Shown piece by piece: positions 48,169 to 59,355 of a stretch of 64,000 nt of DNA (position 1 is the stretch's first letter; every line of letters starts with the position of its first letter). The position numbers were made by a program, and so were the translations under genes. The DNA comes from Bryoerythrophyllum caledonicum (Eukaryota; Streptophyta; Bryopsida; Pottiales; Pottiaceae). Location: positions 35,661,856 to 35,725,855 of the forward strand of contig OZ020515.1 of NCBI GenBank assembly GCA_963971425.1, in the 5' to 3' direction. The notes under the pieces are model-generated. The model was not told the DNA's origin. It saw only the letters and a program-made list of their open reading frames with translations, and did not search any database.

Positions 48169-48461
48169 GAACTTCGCCACTCTGTCTCTTTATGATTGGC
48201 TGCCTGTTTGGTTTTGGTTTTGGTTTTTTTTTTTTTTTTTTTTTTTTTGTGTTGTTTAGTTAGTTTGGTCGTGGTTGGTCGTTGTTGGTTGGTTTTCTGG
48301 CTACTCGTTACATAGTGTCTACCCTCGAAAGGGGGAAGTAGTTCCAGTTCGCTGATTCCTTGTCCGGTGGGCATGGTCTTAGCAATGGAACGAACAGACA
48401 CTTTATTCACGCCGGTTCCCTTCGGGAACCGGCGTTCTTCTTCTTCTTCTTCTTCTTCTTC
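48169..48461 (+). other. LINE E/C 3'UTR, terminal hairpin and (TTC)n tail
   Basis: Includes a run of ~25 T near 48225. A block conserved in all copies follows (acatagtgtctaccctcgaa ... ccggtgggcatggtctta). Then comes a perfect 10-bp stem CGCCGGTTCC/GGAACCGGCG with loop CTTCG (48410-48434) and about nine TTC units. Confidence 0.85.
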
Positions 48462-48463
48462 TA

Positions 48464-48491
48464 GCCAAAGGTGCCCTTCACCTACGGTACT
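48464..48491 (-). repeat. Right arm of the 28-bp inverted repeat split by LINE E/C
   Basis: Reverse complement of 20604-20631 with one mismatch. The LINE target site lies within the inner 10 nt of this arm; the left TSD copy (20950-20961) repeats those 10 nt. Confidence 0.65.
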
Positions 48492-49696
48492 TCAAGTTTT
48501 TGAATGATTGACTGATTATTCTCTTACACCTTTTCCAAACCAAGTCACCCTCTTTATATAAGATTATGAAGTAGGAAGAGACATATGGTGTTTGTTACTC
48601 TTATCTTCAGAGAAACTACATAGAAAATTTGGAAAGATATTTTCTCTCTTCATTTTAATAGAAATATCTAAAAAGCCACAGTTTTACTAAGGAAAGACTT
48701 GTTAGAATTTTGTGAAATACAAAGGAATGTTCTGGATTTGGATCTCATGCTCTCTTTTTGTGCATCAACCAAATGTATCTTCAATAATGAAAATGGACCC
48801 TATCCGTGGCTTTTCCAAGCTTCTCCAAATTACCTCAAATTCTTTGGACTCTTCCATATCTCCCTTATATATGTTTTCCCAAGACTATCCATGTGTACGT
48901 TTTTAAAGGAACCACATGGGTTGAAATTACTGTTTTAAAAATCAAAGATGAAGGATGAGAGATGTTGGTCACTCCTTTAGTTTTTGGATTTCTCTAATAT
49001 TACAAGAGAGCTTGGTGGACTTCAAACTCAACTTAGAAGTAATTTTAGCTACCTATGAAAAGTGAACAAGGAATTTGCACATTGTACCAAAATTATTGTC
49101 TTTGCAATATTTATAGAAAGTCTTAATTATTTAGGAATGGAATCAATCATAAGAAATGAGGAAGTAGGCCAAAACTCTTGATTTCTTTGCATGACTTTAC
49201 AAACAACTTTTCTCTCACTAATAAGTCTCCCCCACAGATTGTCCACATGGACGCACTATTAGAAATTGGGATATAAATTATTGTGATAATTATTCAAATG
49301 TTCAATAAATTATTCCACTTTCCAATCCAATACTATTCATTTCTTACACTTTATAGCTTCTAAATCAATGGAAGAGCTTGATGGTCTTTCAACTAGAATC
49401 TTTCAATTGGATTGATAAAAGAGTGTGGTGGTTTCTCAACTTAAATTAGACCTATTTTTTAGTTATAATTTGATTAAGTTACTTAATTTAGTATTTTCAG
49501 TTGCTTAGGGCTAGGTCGTATTTTGCCATGAATTTTCTTATTGATTTTTTCCTTTTTATATTTATGACTTTCCTCCAAACTGATTAGCATTACTTACTTT
49601 TAAATGTGGACAATTAGTTTAAATGGAAGGAAAGCTTGTACTACATCTTAATTGGTCATACATCAATGAACACAGTTAGTTGGTATGCTTTTAAGT
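48492..49696. other. Intergenic, no gene seen
   Basis: AT-rich host DNA between LINEs E/C and D. It includes a block (about 48745-48870) similar to 20276-20420. No coding exon or structural RNA recognised. Confidence 0.4.
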
Positions 49697-50091
49697 TGTA
49701 TAAGCAAGTCAAGTTTTGAGGAGAGATGTCTGAGAGTAGCTGAGAGCTCCGTATTTTCTGGTTAGGTGCAACAAAGAAGTTAGTCTCTGGGAAGAGGTGT
49801 GAGTGCAACGAAGGTGGCTGGATCTGTTGCATACCCCGCTCATAGCTAAGATCAGAGGCAATAGTGGGCTTTGAGAGTGGCGTTGTGTTGGGCAGGGGTA
49901 GTAAAGGTCAGATCTAACCCTGGCATTCGAAATTTGAGCGATCTGAAGGTAGATTGGAGTGAGGGATGACCTGAAAGCACTGGGACCCTGTGTTGGCACT
50001 CGATCTAACTTCTTAGAACTCAAACACGATATACAGGTGTAGATCTAACTTGTGTTGGTTGTGACGCCCTAAGCCCACTTAGACTTCTTGA

Positions 50092-51519
50092 TTGTTGCCC
50101 CGACCCAGAAACCACCACACATACGATCTGAAGTCCACACACAGATTCGGGATAGTAGCGGCTCACACTGAAGGAGCCAACCAGCAGCGAGAACGAGATC
50201 TCAAGTCCACACAAGTGCAAGAGAGTGCAACCAAGTTACAGAACAGACGAGAGGAAACCGACGATCAAGGAAGTTCACATGACCTGAAGTGCATCCAAGT
50301 TCTGCAGCAAACATCAGCCACAAAGAAGCACACCAACAGCACGAAACCAAGCAGACAGCACTCCATCCCTGGAGTGCCCAGGTTCGATCTGACCTTACTT
50401 CATTTCAATTTATTTTTTGTTTGTTTATTAGTGTTTGATTTGTTTGCACATTACAGTATACGAGTGATACAAAGAGATCTACAGAGCACTCACACACTAG
50501 TAGCTACCTCCGACATCTTACATATCACCACACTCACATACACTAGATGTAGATCACCACAAGCTCACTGTAACAACACGCACATAAAGCTCCACACTAG
50601 ATCTCTGATAGAAAACCCTATTAAGCTCGTATGTGTAGATCGCACGCGGAAGCGCTGGAAATTTTTCCCAGATCTAGATCTACCTGCACATCAGCAACAA
50701 AGACACACAACATCAACACTGAAGAAAACGACACGTCGACAGCAGTGCACAAGAACACGACGCAACGGCCAACAAATCCGTAACTCTATCCACATCACAA
50801 CAAGACCTCACAGCAAGATCGCAACATACAATAACACCTCAACAGGGAGCAACCTACAGCAACTTCACACCAAGATTCGATCAAACGTAACGGAGGACCA
50901 AGATCCAGCCCGCGGCAACATAACAGGGAGCACACTCTACCCCTCCTCTCACAGTTCTTCCCCTTCTTGCATTCCTCACTCACCGCTCTCACCTTGCTTA
51001 AACCCTCCACCTCTCCTCCATGTTCCCTCCTTCATTCTCACCACAGATTCCAAGCTCCCCCACCCAAGCCCCCGGCGCATTACTACAGACAGTCACCTGA
51101 ATCGAATCCAAAGACCACGACCCAACCCTCCACAAACCCTCGCACTCACACAACTTCTCCCTGCGAACCTCTCCCTGCAAACCTCTCCCCATAGCGACCC
51201 CTGGAACTCCCCTTGCGACCTACAAAACCTTGGTAGCGACCTTGTGAATCTTCATAGCGACCCCTGGAAATCCCCCTGCGACCTATCAATTGGTAGCAAC
51301 AACCCCTGGAAATCCCCCTGCGACCTACCAATTGGTAATAGCGACCTCCCTAATCCCCCCTGCGACCTACCTAATTCCCCTAGCGACCTACCTAATTCCC
51401 CTTGCGACCTACCTAATCCCCCTTGCGACCTACCTAATCGCCCTTGCGACCTACCTAACCCCACTACCAGTACATATACTGGTACGTATTCTGGTGCGTA
51501 TTCTGGTACGTATTCTGGT
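50092..51519 (+). other. Stop-free, ATG-free leader in frame with copy D ORF2
   Basis: 476 codons upstream of the first in-frame ATG (51520) contain neither a stop nor an ATG in the ORF2 frame. Ser/Thr/Pro/Arg-rich with no recognised domain. It could be a translated leader initiated at a non-AUG codon or joined by splicing, or a 5'UTR that is open by chance. Confidence 0.55.
51225..51466 (+). repeat. Tandem repeats, 21-bp unit (CDLPN-x-P) in copy D leader
   Basis: Units like gcgacctacctaattcccct repeat about six times at 51345-51466, preceded by longer units containing gcgacccctggaaatccccc. They encode CDLPNSP/CDLPNPP heptads in the ORF2 frame. Not seen in copies B or E/C. Confidence 0.85.
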
Positions 51520-51800
51520 ATGTATAATCATACGAATACCGATATGAATACTGATACATATATTGATACGTATATTGGAGTACATATTGGTACGTATATT
51601 GGTACGTATATTGGTACATATACTGATTCATATACTGATATGAATACTGATATGAATACCAATACAAATACTTGTACGAATACTAACACGAATACTTACA
51701 CAAATATTGATACGAATACCAAGACGAATACTTACACGAATACTCATACAAATACCAAGACGAATATTAAGGCACATACTAATACGAACATACGAATGAA
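51470..51800 (+). repeat. Hexamer/dodecamer repeats in copy D leader
   Basis: tacgtattctggtac and aatacgaatact-type units encode TYSGTYSG and NTNTNT. The tract aligns with E/C 26880-27180 and contains the first in-frame ATG (51520). Confidence 0.8.
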
Positions 51801-54800
51801 TACAAATATAAAACCAAATACAACTACATATACACACACAAAGACAACCACACACCATCAAAGAAACACATACATATACACACACACACACAAAGACGAA
51901 TACATACAATCAAAAAAGCACCAAAAAAAATACCAAAGCCACATACAAAAACACAAAATTCCAAAACAAAACAATAAACCCACCTACTACAAACTACTAA
52001 TATTAATTGGAGGGGACATAAACACAAGGCCAAACACAACCAAAAAAAAATATAAACAAACACACACACACCTATACACCATTAATAAAACAAAAACAAG
52101 TACGCAAACAAACACATGGACACAAAAAAAATTAAAGATAAATACAATTACATTCAAAAAAAATATTGAATTTATAAACATCCACCTCTCTCCAAACAAA
52201 CAAGACCTCCATAACATAACAAAGCCCCAAAGAATTACAAAAAAAGAAAAAACATTAAAAAACAACACTAAACACACATATCACAAACTCCTACTACTTC
52301 TAGGAGGGGACATAGAAACTAACCCAGGACCCATGCCTAATATACTAAAAAGACACCCTACTTCACATAAGAAAAATGCAAAAATTTACTTCATACCTAA
52401 TACCATAAAACTACAACCGGAATATAGACACATTGCAAAATCTTTTGCACCTTTCTTAAAAAACACACATACATTACACCACACACATAACAACACATAT
52501 CCAAACATTGCCCGATACGTTCAACAAAAAAATGCGCATCCACCACCTCACATACTATATGCTCTAGTAGTCACTACCCATCCACACATAGATGAATGTA
52601 ACCATCTCTTAAACCCACAAAACCTGAACACAATTACATGGGTCAATACACTTCTACAAAACTTACTAAACTTACAAAATCCACCGGAACGACACATCTA
52701 CACTTCACACCCGTATACAAAGTTCCTTGAAGACAACCAAAATATTATAAACCATGAGAACTCAATACATAAGGAACTATATGACTTTTTACACAGCGAA
52801 ACAATATCTCCCTCAAATGAAACAATAAAAATAAAATTCCCCTACCTACCTAACAATCTCATCAATGAATCACTAAAATGTTTGGACCCTATACCAGAAT
52901 ACACCCACCCACCCCCACCACTTCCCTACATCTCTCCGCAAAACCAAAATATTATATCAAATCAAGAAAATACATACATAATCACATGGAATGCCTCCTC
53001 TCTAAACACTGCCCTTCCTAGCCTACAAACTTTGGTCACGCACACAAATACACCACCAGCCCTCATAGTTATACAAGAAACAAAATTATCTGCCACAAAA
53101 TCCACAAAATATATACAAAATATATTTCAAGACTATAAACTCATCTATAACAATATACATGCACTTACAAGATGCATTCAACAACGAAGACCATACACAC
53201 CAGGCCGAGGAGGTCTCCTTACACTAATACACAAAAAATATGCCTTCCCGGGCAACATCAACAAAATCCCTACCCCAATGCACATATCACCTTACATTCA
53301 AATAATCAAAATTACTAATCACCCTCTACAACCATGGTTAATCTTTCACATGTATATGCCATCTCATCCCGAAGACACTAGATTTATCATAGACATACAA
53401 AACACTATTACTTCCCAAATTCATAATAACCCTAATCACACATACCTATTGTGTGGGGACTTCAACAGAGACATAGCATTAATTGGTCGCCAAAATGGAA
53501 ATCATAACACCCCCCCTCAAACCATTGATTACCAATGGCGCCGCTTCACAGAAAACTTAAACTTCGTCTACATCGATACCGATACACAATTCTCTAGACA
53601 AGGTGGCTATAATTACAGCGACTGGAGTCTAATAGATGGATTCTACATAAATACAAACAACAATACACAATACACCTCTACAACAAACAAGGATGTTATT
53701 CTCAACTCGGACCACTCACCTATACAATTACACATTCCAAATAACACATTAATTAATAGAACTCCTACAATCCTAAAAAATGATACTATACGCATACTCA
53801 ACCCCATTCCAAAAGACAATATAGAAAAATTCAACACCAAATTCTTTGAAAAAAACTCCATACAAATAGACTCCCTCATAAACACTCTCGAAAATAACAA
53901 TCAATTATCACAAATACAATGGCAAGAAGCATGCCACACCCTAGACAAACTTATCAATGCAATCTCTGACACACTAGAACAAACTTGTAAAGCCCAACCA
54001 ATACCTCAAATGACAAACAGAACTTCTCAACAAGGAGGTTACTTACCCCGTAAACTTTCTAAAACTTGGAAACAACACCTAACCACATACCATACTATAC
54101 GGAAAACCATTAGAATTGTAAAAAATAACCCTCAATGGCGTAATCACCCCATATGCAACGAACTACTAACTATACAATACACCCAAATCCCTACCCCGCC
54201 ACCTTCGGACCTACCTCACGATACATGGATAAAAAATATAGCACTAATTGCAAAAAATGCCAACATACAAGCCCGCAAAATTACCTCAAAATATACCAAA
54301 GATAACATTAAAAAAGCCATTTCAAAATATAGACAACTATACGAAATTAGCCCCAAAAAAATTAACAGGAAAGTTTTTAAAAACCTTGAATATCCACCAA
54401 TGGATTGTATCACAGACCAATACAACAATATTCTAACTAGCCCAGAAGACATTGCAAATGAAATATTCAACCAACAAACCAAAAGTAATAGACCAACAGT
54501 ACCAACATGTAATTATCAACCACAACATCCATCTGAATGTACATGTGCAGTACGCCAGTACCCATGGCACGACCTCGATGGATTTACCCTTGACAAACGA
54601 GGCGAACCAGAAATCTCACTACATAAATACTTTAATATAGCCACATATGACACATGTCTTCACAATCTTGGTAACAACAAAGCCCCAGGCCCAGACCGCA
54701 TCCCAAACTCAATACTAAAAAACATGCCCCCAAGATTCCATAAACTATTATTACTATTCTTTTCTCATTGTTACAAACAAAAACAAATACCTATGTCATG

Positions 54801-57800
54801 GAAATCAAGTACAACAATTCTACTATACAAAAAAGGCGATCCATCTATACTACCCAACCATAGGCCAATTGCACTAGCTAACACAATATACAAACTCTTC
54901 ACTAGTACACTCACCTCTATACTATCCTCATACGGTGAAAAATTCAAAATCTTACATGATAGTCAAGAAGGATTTAGAGCAGAAAGAAGTACCGCTAGAC
55001 AAATACAAACTATAATAGCCGCACTAGAAGACGCAAGATTTACAAACCAAGATATATACATACTATACGTCGACTTCAAAAACGCCTTTGGCTCAATGGA
55101 CCATGCCCGACTATTAGCAATAATGATGGACCTTGGTTACCCAAAAGATGCAACTACACTTATTGGTAACATCTATTCTCAATCATCTACTTGTTATACT
55201 GGTGAACATTTTGGGAAAACAAAACCTATACCCATTCAAAGAGGAACTATACAAGGGGATACCCTTAGCCCATACCTATTCATTATATTCTTAGAACCAC
55301 TACTCAGATGGCTAGAACGAGGCAACAATGGATACACTTTTGGCACATCACAAGTCACAATAAATTCTGCCGCATACGCAGATGACCTCGCCGCCATAAC
55401 TAACAAAATCAAATCTATCCAAATACAACTCAACAAAATTGATAGATATTGTAAATGGACCGGAATGGACGTAGGTGTCCCAAAATGTGCCGCTACCGGA
55501 TGCCCAAACAAATCCAAAATAAACCCTACCACTTTTAAAGCCCTTATGCAAGCTTCCAGCATCAATTACCGCAATCAACCAATCCCCATATTACACCAAA
55601 ATGAACCATACATATACTTAGGTACAAATCTTGTTCCATCACTAAAATGGAAAATCCAAATCCACACCACAACGACGAAACTCATCAAACAATGCAATGA
55701 ACTAACAACATGCCCGGCCACCATGAAACAAAAAATAAAAATGATTGATACCGTACTACGTCCAGGTGTGGCATACAGTTTCTACGGTGTACCATACTCT
55801 ATGCCTGCTATCAAAAAACTTGATAAAAAAATAATAGCCATACAAAAAACCATATGTGGACTACCAAAATGCATGTCAAATGCAATAACCCAACTCCCGC
55901 ATAACCTATTCGGGCTTGAAGCTTTCTCCCTCAAAAACGCATACCTCCGTTGTATAGGTGAACAACTACAAAATGCCTTAAATGATAAAGGTAGACTTGG
56001 AAAAATATATAATGGACTAACTCATTATGTCCTTGCCCAATACGGTGGCGCAGAAAACATACCTAGAATTAAAACAAGTGACTGCATAAGATCACCGATA
56101 ACACGAACATTCTTCTTATTAAAACATATAGCTAAAGCCCACCTTAAAAGTACGCTCCCAAACTTCCTCATTAATCCTACAACACTAGAAATACTATGGC
56201 GCCAAGAAACACTAAATCATAACACACTCAATGCCCAACTCTCCCAAAAGCTTCTACAAAAACTCATCTCAAAAAATATTTTTGAACTAAACCAAATTAC
56301 TATACCAAACGGCACACACATCATGAACAATGAGGATTTCAAAACCTACCACTTCACCCCATCCAAACTAATAAAAAGTGCCCTAAATGTTGCTAAACAA
56401 CTATTTTGCCACCCAACATGCCCCACTACATGTCATACTCCTTGCAACATACACCCATACTCTCATATACTTAAAGATCCATTCACCACCCTCAACAATA
56501 ACATCATCCCAAGAAATATTCCCACACCAACCAACCCCCCTAACCCTCCACATACATACCACCCCCGCCCCCCAACATACATCCCCAAAAACCCTACCAC
56601 ATATCCCATTAATAATATCATAAACCATAAACATATCCAACACACAGACACAAATAACATAAAAAATACATACACAAAATATTTATGTCAATGGCAACAC
56701 AATGATAACACATACAATAAATGGCTTCCCCAAAGAGACCTATTTCCACGACATGACACCAACACCTCCACACATAACACAGAAAAATTAAAACAATACT
56801 ACCAAAAAATTCAAAACAAAACATACTCGGATATCATCCTAGCACACCACCCCCAAGAACAATTCTCAGACTCAAGATCCGTAACACCACCCATAATTAT
56901 CCCTCTCTTAAACATCCACACAACAGAATGCAACCCCGAAAATGATATCCTTACATCCTCAAACACAATCCAAATAAATAACAATCAAGCACATCTATAC
57001 GAAGAAAATGGCCGACATTTACATACCATCCCCATTACTAGACTCCAATGGCTATGGAATCAATACAATATAAATTTACAAACTCCTACAAACATCGAAC
57101 CAACGACCCAATCCTTTGAAACCGAAATAATCTGGCTATACCAAAGGTATAAATACCGAATACCAAAAACTGACCCCCTAAAAAATGCACAATACACAAT
57201 ACCCACTCCCATCTTAGACTCATTAATCACATCCTTTAACATCGAACAAGCATACTTTTCTTCCCCGGTCACATGTTCTACCAAACTAAAAAAATTCTAC
57301 TCATCTTATGAAAGGGATAAAATATTCGGATCCCTAGGAAAGGCCTTTGACTATAAATGGATTGGTAAAGGTATAGCTCACCCCCACAACGAGAAAGATA
57401 TGGAACAAGCAATACATTGGGCTCGACTTGCCGCCAAACACGATCCAAATAACACAAATACGATCATCATCACACCGAACAACAATTGGTACCAAAACAA
57501 TAACCAACATTTAAATCCATTTTTAGATTCCCATATCATTGCAGTATTTGAGGCAGACACAATACCATACGAAGAACCTACTATCCCACCCGAACTAAAA
57601 AAACCCCGAATCGAGCCATCAACATTACAAATACTATGCGTCCATCATCAAAATCAAACCCTAGGTTCCCTAGAACAACTTGCTGAACTTACCACCATAA
57701 CAAACAATTTAAACATACACCGAATATACACAAAATTGGCCCCACCAACACCCATACAAACCCCAGTAAACAAAAGTAAAAACTGGTCCAAACTAAACTA

Positions 57801-59355
57801 TGTCAACAACACATTAAACTACTCCGTCACACCTCCCCCTCTCCCTGACTACCCAACTCATACTACACCAAAATTTAACCCCGCACACAGTTACTACACT
57901 GACGGCTCCTTTAAACCACCAGAACAAATTAGCCCGGGTTCTTGGCGCAGAGAAAAAGCTGGCTATGGCATATTTAATTCTATCAAAGAAATTAAACTAG
58001 CCAAAAGACTCCATGGCCTACAAAACGTCCTCAGAGCAGAACTCATGGCCATTCACAAAACACTACAAATCATCACAACAAAATACAAAAATGAACCTGC
58101 ACATATATTCACCGATTGTATAAATGTACTCTACCTACTAAACACTCAAATAACACACCCTACCCTTCACAATAGCCACCCCGACCAAACCATATTATCA
58201 TCAATGGTCCAAATGTTACAAAACCGTACACAAATCACAACTCTTCACAAAGTGAAAGCCCATGCCAACATTGACGGCAACGAACAAGCAGACAAACTTG
58301 CAAAAGAAGGCCGAGAAAAAACACACAAAAATGCCAAAGATCCACACGAACATGCCCATGCCACCCCATACTACTTTCAAAAAGAAGATTGGCCTTCCAA
58401 AGAAGATACCCCCGACAAAGGCCCAATTAGATTTTTGGGCAAATATCTCAAAAAACAAGACCTCTACAACAACCTTGACACAATCTCAGAAAATATTCCT
58501 TACATAGAAAAATGGACTAATAATAACGACATAGACAATGAACTCTCTACAAACTTTTGGAAAAACCCCATCATCTCAGACTCACAAATAACATGCCTCA
58601 TCAAATTCCGTACTGGTCAATATATGGGAAACGCTCGCAAACAACTCTTCTTTGGAATAGAAAGGTTCCCATCCATAACATGCCCCATATGCCCCTCAAC
58701 GGACCCCGACACATGGCTTCATGTTCTACTCAAATGCCAAAACCACCACATACACTCTCTAATTGTTAAAAGGCATAATAAAGCGGTAGGGGAAGTCCGG
58801 AAATTAATCACCTCCTACAATAAAGCGAGATGTTTTATACTAATGAACGCCGGCACTTTTAATAACAATCCACAAGAAAATACAGTCCCCCCTTGGCTAC
58901 TCCCATGCTCATGTGTGATCCAAAGATGTCATTGCAACGCTAGGCTCAAACCGGACATCCTATGTGTTAGAGGTTTAGCATACAATGATCCGCCACCCGA
59001 CCACATTAATCAAGACTACACCATTCAATTCATTGAATTCACATATTGCAACGATAGATTTTCTCCGGAAACAATCCAAAACAAAATAGACAAATATCAA
59101 CCCCTCATTGACGACATCATTGCCTTTGGATGGAAGGTAGACCCCCTTATTGTTATCACATCTGGCGCTCGTGCCACCACCTTTATCCCATCTATGAAAA
59201 CTCTAGAAGATACCTTCAAAATACCCATTGAAACAATCAAAACCACCTTTAAAAAAATTAACACCATCGCTATTCAATATGCCATGTCCATTTTGCTACA
59301 TAAACGTAAAATTGAAAACAACCAAGCCCTCCCCGATACTCAAGATCCCCCTTAA
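51520..59355 (+). CDS. LINE copy D ORF2 polyprotein: leader-2A-EEP-RT-RNase H-REL
   Basis: 2,611 codons from the first ATG. 2A skipping at residue 270/271 would release a 2,341-aa enzyme. EEP endonuclease: E520 in IQETKL, D647 in CGDFNRD, D731-H732 in NSDHSP. RT: NKAPGPDRIP, QEGFRAERS, YVDFKNAFGS, QGDTLSPYLF, and YADD with D1288-D1289. RNase H: D2128 (YTDGSF), E2174, D2199 (FTDC), H2248 and D2258 (KAHANIDGNEQAD). C-terminal module: CPIC-x9-H-x4-C (2388-2406), R2418-H-N, K2477-P-D, E2506 (QFIEFTYCNDR) and a following KY. CCHC, RHN, KPD and a downstream acidic residue are the signature of restriction-like endonucleases of R2-type elements. Having EEP, RNase H and REL in one protein recalls the Dualen/RandI clade. 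No lesion found. Confidence 0.9.
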   Translation: MYNHTNTDMNTDTYIDTYIGVHIGTYIGTYIGTYTDSYTDMNTDMNTNTNTCTNTNTNTYTNIDTNTKTNTYTNTHTNTKTNIKAHTNTNIRMNTNIKPNTTTYTHTKTTTHHQRNTYIYTHTHKDEYIQSKKHQKKYQSHIQKHKIPKQNNKPTYYKLLILIGGDINTRPNTTKKKYKQTHTHLYTINKTKTSTQTNTWTQKKLKINTITFKKNIEFINIHLSPNKQDLHNITKPQRITKKEKTLKNNTKHTYHKLLLLLGGDIETNPGPMPNILKRHPTSHKKNAKIYFIPNTIKLQPEYRHIAKSFAPFLKNTHTLHHTHNNTYPNIARYVQQKNAHPPPHILYALVVTTHPHIDECNHLLNPQNLNTITWVNTLLQNLLNLQNPPERHIYTSHPYTKFLEDNQNIINHENSIHKELYDFLHSETISPSNETIKIKFPYLPNNLINESLKCLDPIPEYTHPPPPLPYISPQNQNIISNQENTYIITWNASSLNTALPSLQTLVTHTNTPPALIVIQETKLSATKSTKYIQNIFQDYKLIYNNIHALTRCIQQRRPYTPGRGGLLTLIHKKYAFPGNINKIPTPMHISPYIQIIKITNHPLQPWLIFHMYMPSHPEDTRFIIDIQNTITSQIHNNPNHTYLLCGDFNRDIALIGRQNGNHNTPPQTIDYQWRRFTENLNFVYIDTDTQFSRQGGYNYSDWSLIDGFYINTNNNTQYTSTTNKDVILNSDHSPIQLHIPNNTLINRTPTILKNDTIRILNPIPKDNIEKFNTKFFEKNSIQIDSLINTLENNNQLSQIQWQEACHTLDKLINAISDTLEQTCKAQPIPQMTNRTSQQGGYLPRKLSKTWKQHLTTYHTIRKTIRIVKNNPQWRNHPICNELLTIQYTQIPTPPPSDLPHDTWIKNIALIAKNANIQARKITSKYTKDNIKKAISKYRQLYEISPKKINRKVFKNLEYPPMDCITDQYNNILTSPEDIANEIFNQQTKSNRPTVPTCNYQPQHPSECTCAVRQYPWHDLDGFTLDKRGEPEISLHKYFNIATYDTCLHNLGNNKAPGPDRIPNSILKNMPPRFHKLLLLFFSHCYKQKQIPMSWKSSTTILLYKKGDPSILPNHRPIALANTIYKLFTSTLTSILSSYGEKFKILHDSQEGFRAERSTARQIQTIIAALEDARFTNQDIYILYVDFKNAFGSMDHARLLAIMMDLGYPKDATTLIGNIYSQSSTCYTGEHFGKTKPIPIQRGTIQGDTLSPYLFIIFLEPLLRWLERGNNGYTFGTSQVTINSAAYADDLAAITNKIKSIQIQLNKIDRYCKWTGMDVGVPKCAATGCPNKSKINPTTFKALMQASSINYRNQPIPILHQNEPYIYLGTNLVPSLKWKIQIHTTTTKLIKQCNELTTCPATMKQKIKMIDTVLRPGVAYSFYGVPYSMPAIKKLDKKIIAIQKTICGLPKCMSNAITQLPHNLFGLEAFSLKNAYLRCIGEQLQNALNDKGRLGKIYNGLTHYVLAQYGGAENIPRIKTSDCIRSPITRTFFLLKHIAKAHLKSTLPNFLINPTTLEILWRQETLNHNTLNAQLSQKLLQKLISKNIFELNQITIPNGTHIMNNEDFKTYHFTPSKLIKSALNVAKQLFCHPTCPTTCHTPCNIHPYSHILKDPFTTLNNNIIPRNIPTPTNPPNPPHTYHPRPPTYIPKNPTTYPINNIINHKHIQHTDTNNIKNTYTKYLCQWQHNDNTYNKWLPQRDLFPRHDTNTSTHNTEKLKQYYQKIQNKTYSDIILAHHPQEQFSDSRSVTPPIIIPLLNIHTTECNPENDILTSSNTIQINNNQAHLYEENGRHLHTIPITRLQWLWNQYNINLQTPTNIEPTTQSFETEIIWLYQRYKYRIPKTDPLKNAQYTIPTPILDSLITSFNIEQAYFSSPVTCSTKLKKFYSSYERDKIFGSLGKAFDYKWIGKGIAHPHNEKDMEQAIHWARLAAKHDPNNTNTIIITPNNNWYQNNNQHLNPFLDSHIIAVFEADTIPYEEPTIPPELKKPRIEPSTLQILCVHHQNQTLGSLEQLAELTTITNNLNIHRIYTKLAPPTPIQTPVNKSKNWSKLNYVNNTLNYSVTPPPLPDYPTHTTPKFNPAHSYYTDGSFKPPEQISPGSWRREKAGYGIFNSIKEIKLAKRLHGLQNVLRAELMAIHKTLQIITTKYKNEPAHIFTDCINVLYLLNTQITHPTLHNSHPDQTILSSMVQMLQNRTQITTLHKVKAHANIDGNEQADKLAKEGREKTHKNAKDPHEHAHATPYYFQKEDWPSKEDTPDKGPIRFLGKYLKKQDLYNNLDTISENIPYIEKWTNNNDIDNELSTNFWKNPIISDSQITCLIKFRTGQYMGNARKQLFFGIERFPSITCPICPSTDPDTWLHVLLKCQNHHIHSLIVKRHNKAVGEVRKLITSYNKARCFILMNAGTFNNNPQENTVPPWLLPCSCVIQRCHCNARLKPDILCVRGLAYNDPPPDHINQDYTIQFIEFTYCNDRFSPETIQNKIDKYQPLIDDIIAFGWKVDPLIVITSGARATTFIPSMKTLEDTFKIPIETIKTTFKKINTIAIQYAMSILLHKRKIENNQALPDTQDPP
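52009..52035 (+). other. Decayed upstream 2A module, LINE copy D
   Basis: Encodes GGDINTRPN after YYKLLILI, clearly a worn copy of YHKLLLLLGGDIETNPGP about 290 bp downstream. NPGP is lost; Arg occupies the Gly position, as in the decayed module of E/C (NPRP). Confidence 0.75.
52303..52332 (+). other. 2A-like motif, LINE copy D
   Basis: Encodes GGDIETNPGP preceded by THTYHKLLLLL, a near-ideal 2A context; the next codon is ATG. The predicted break is between Gly (52327-52329) and Pro (52330-52332). Confidence 0.88.

Noticed and set aside
48410-48434. C(UUCG)G tetraloop in the LINE 3' hairpin
   Set aside because: The register that gives this tetraloop breaks the stem after two pairs. The perfect 10-bp stem has a five-base CTTCG loop.
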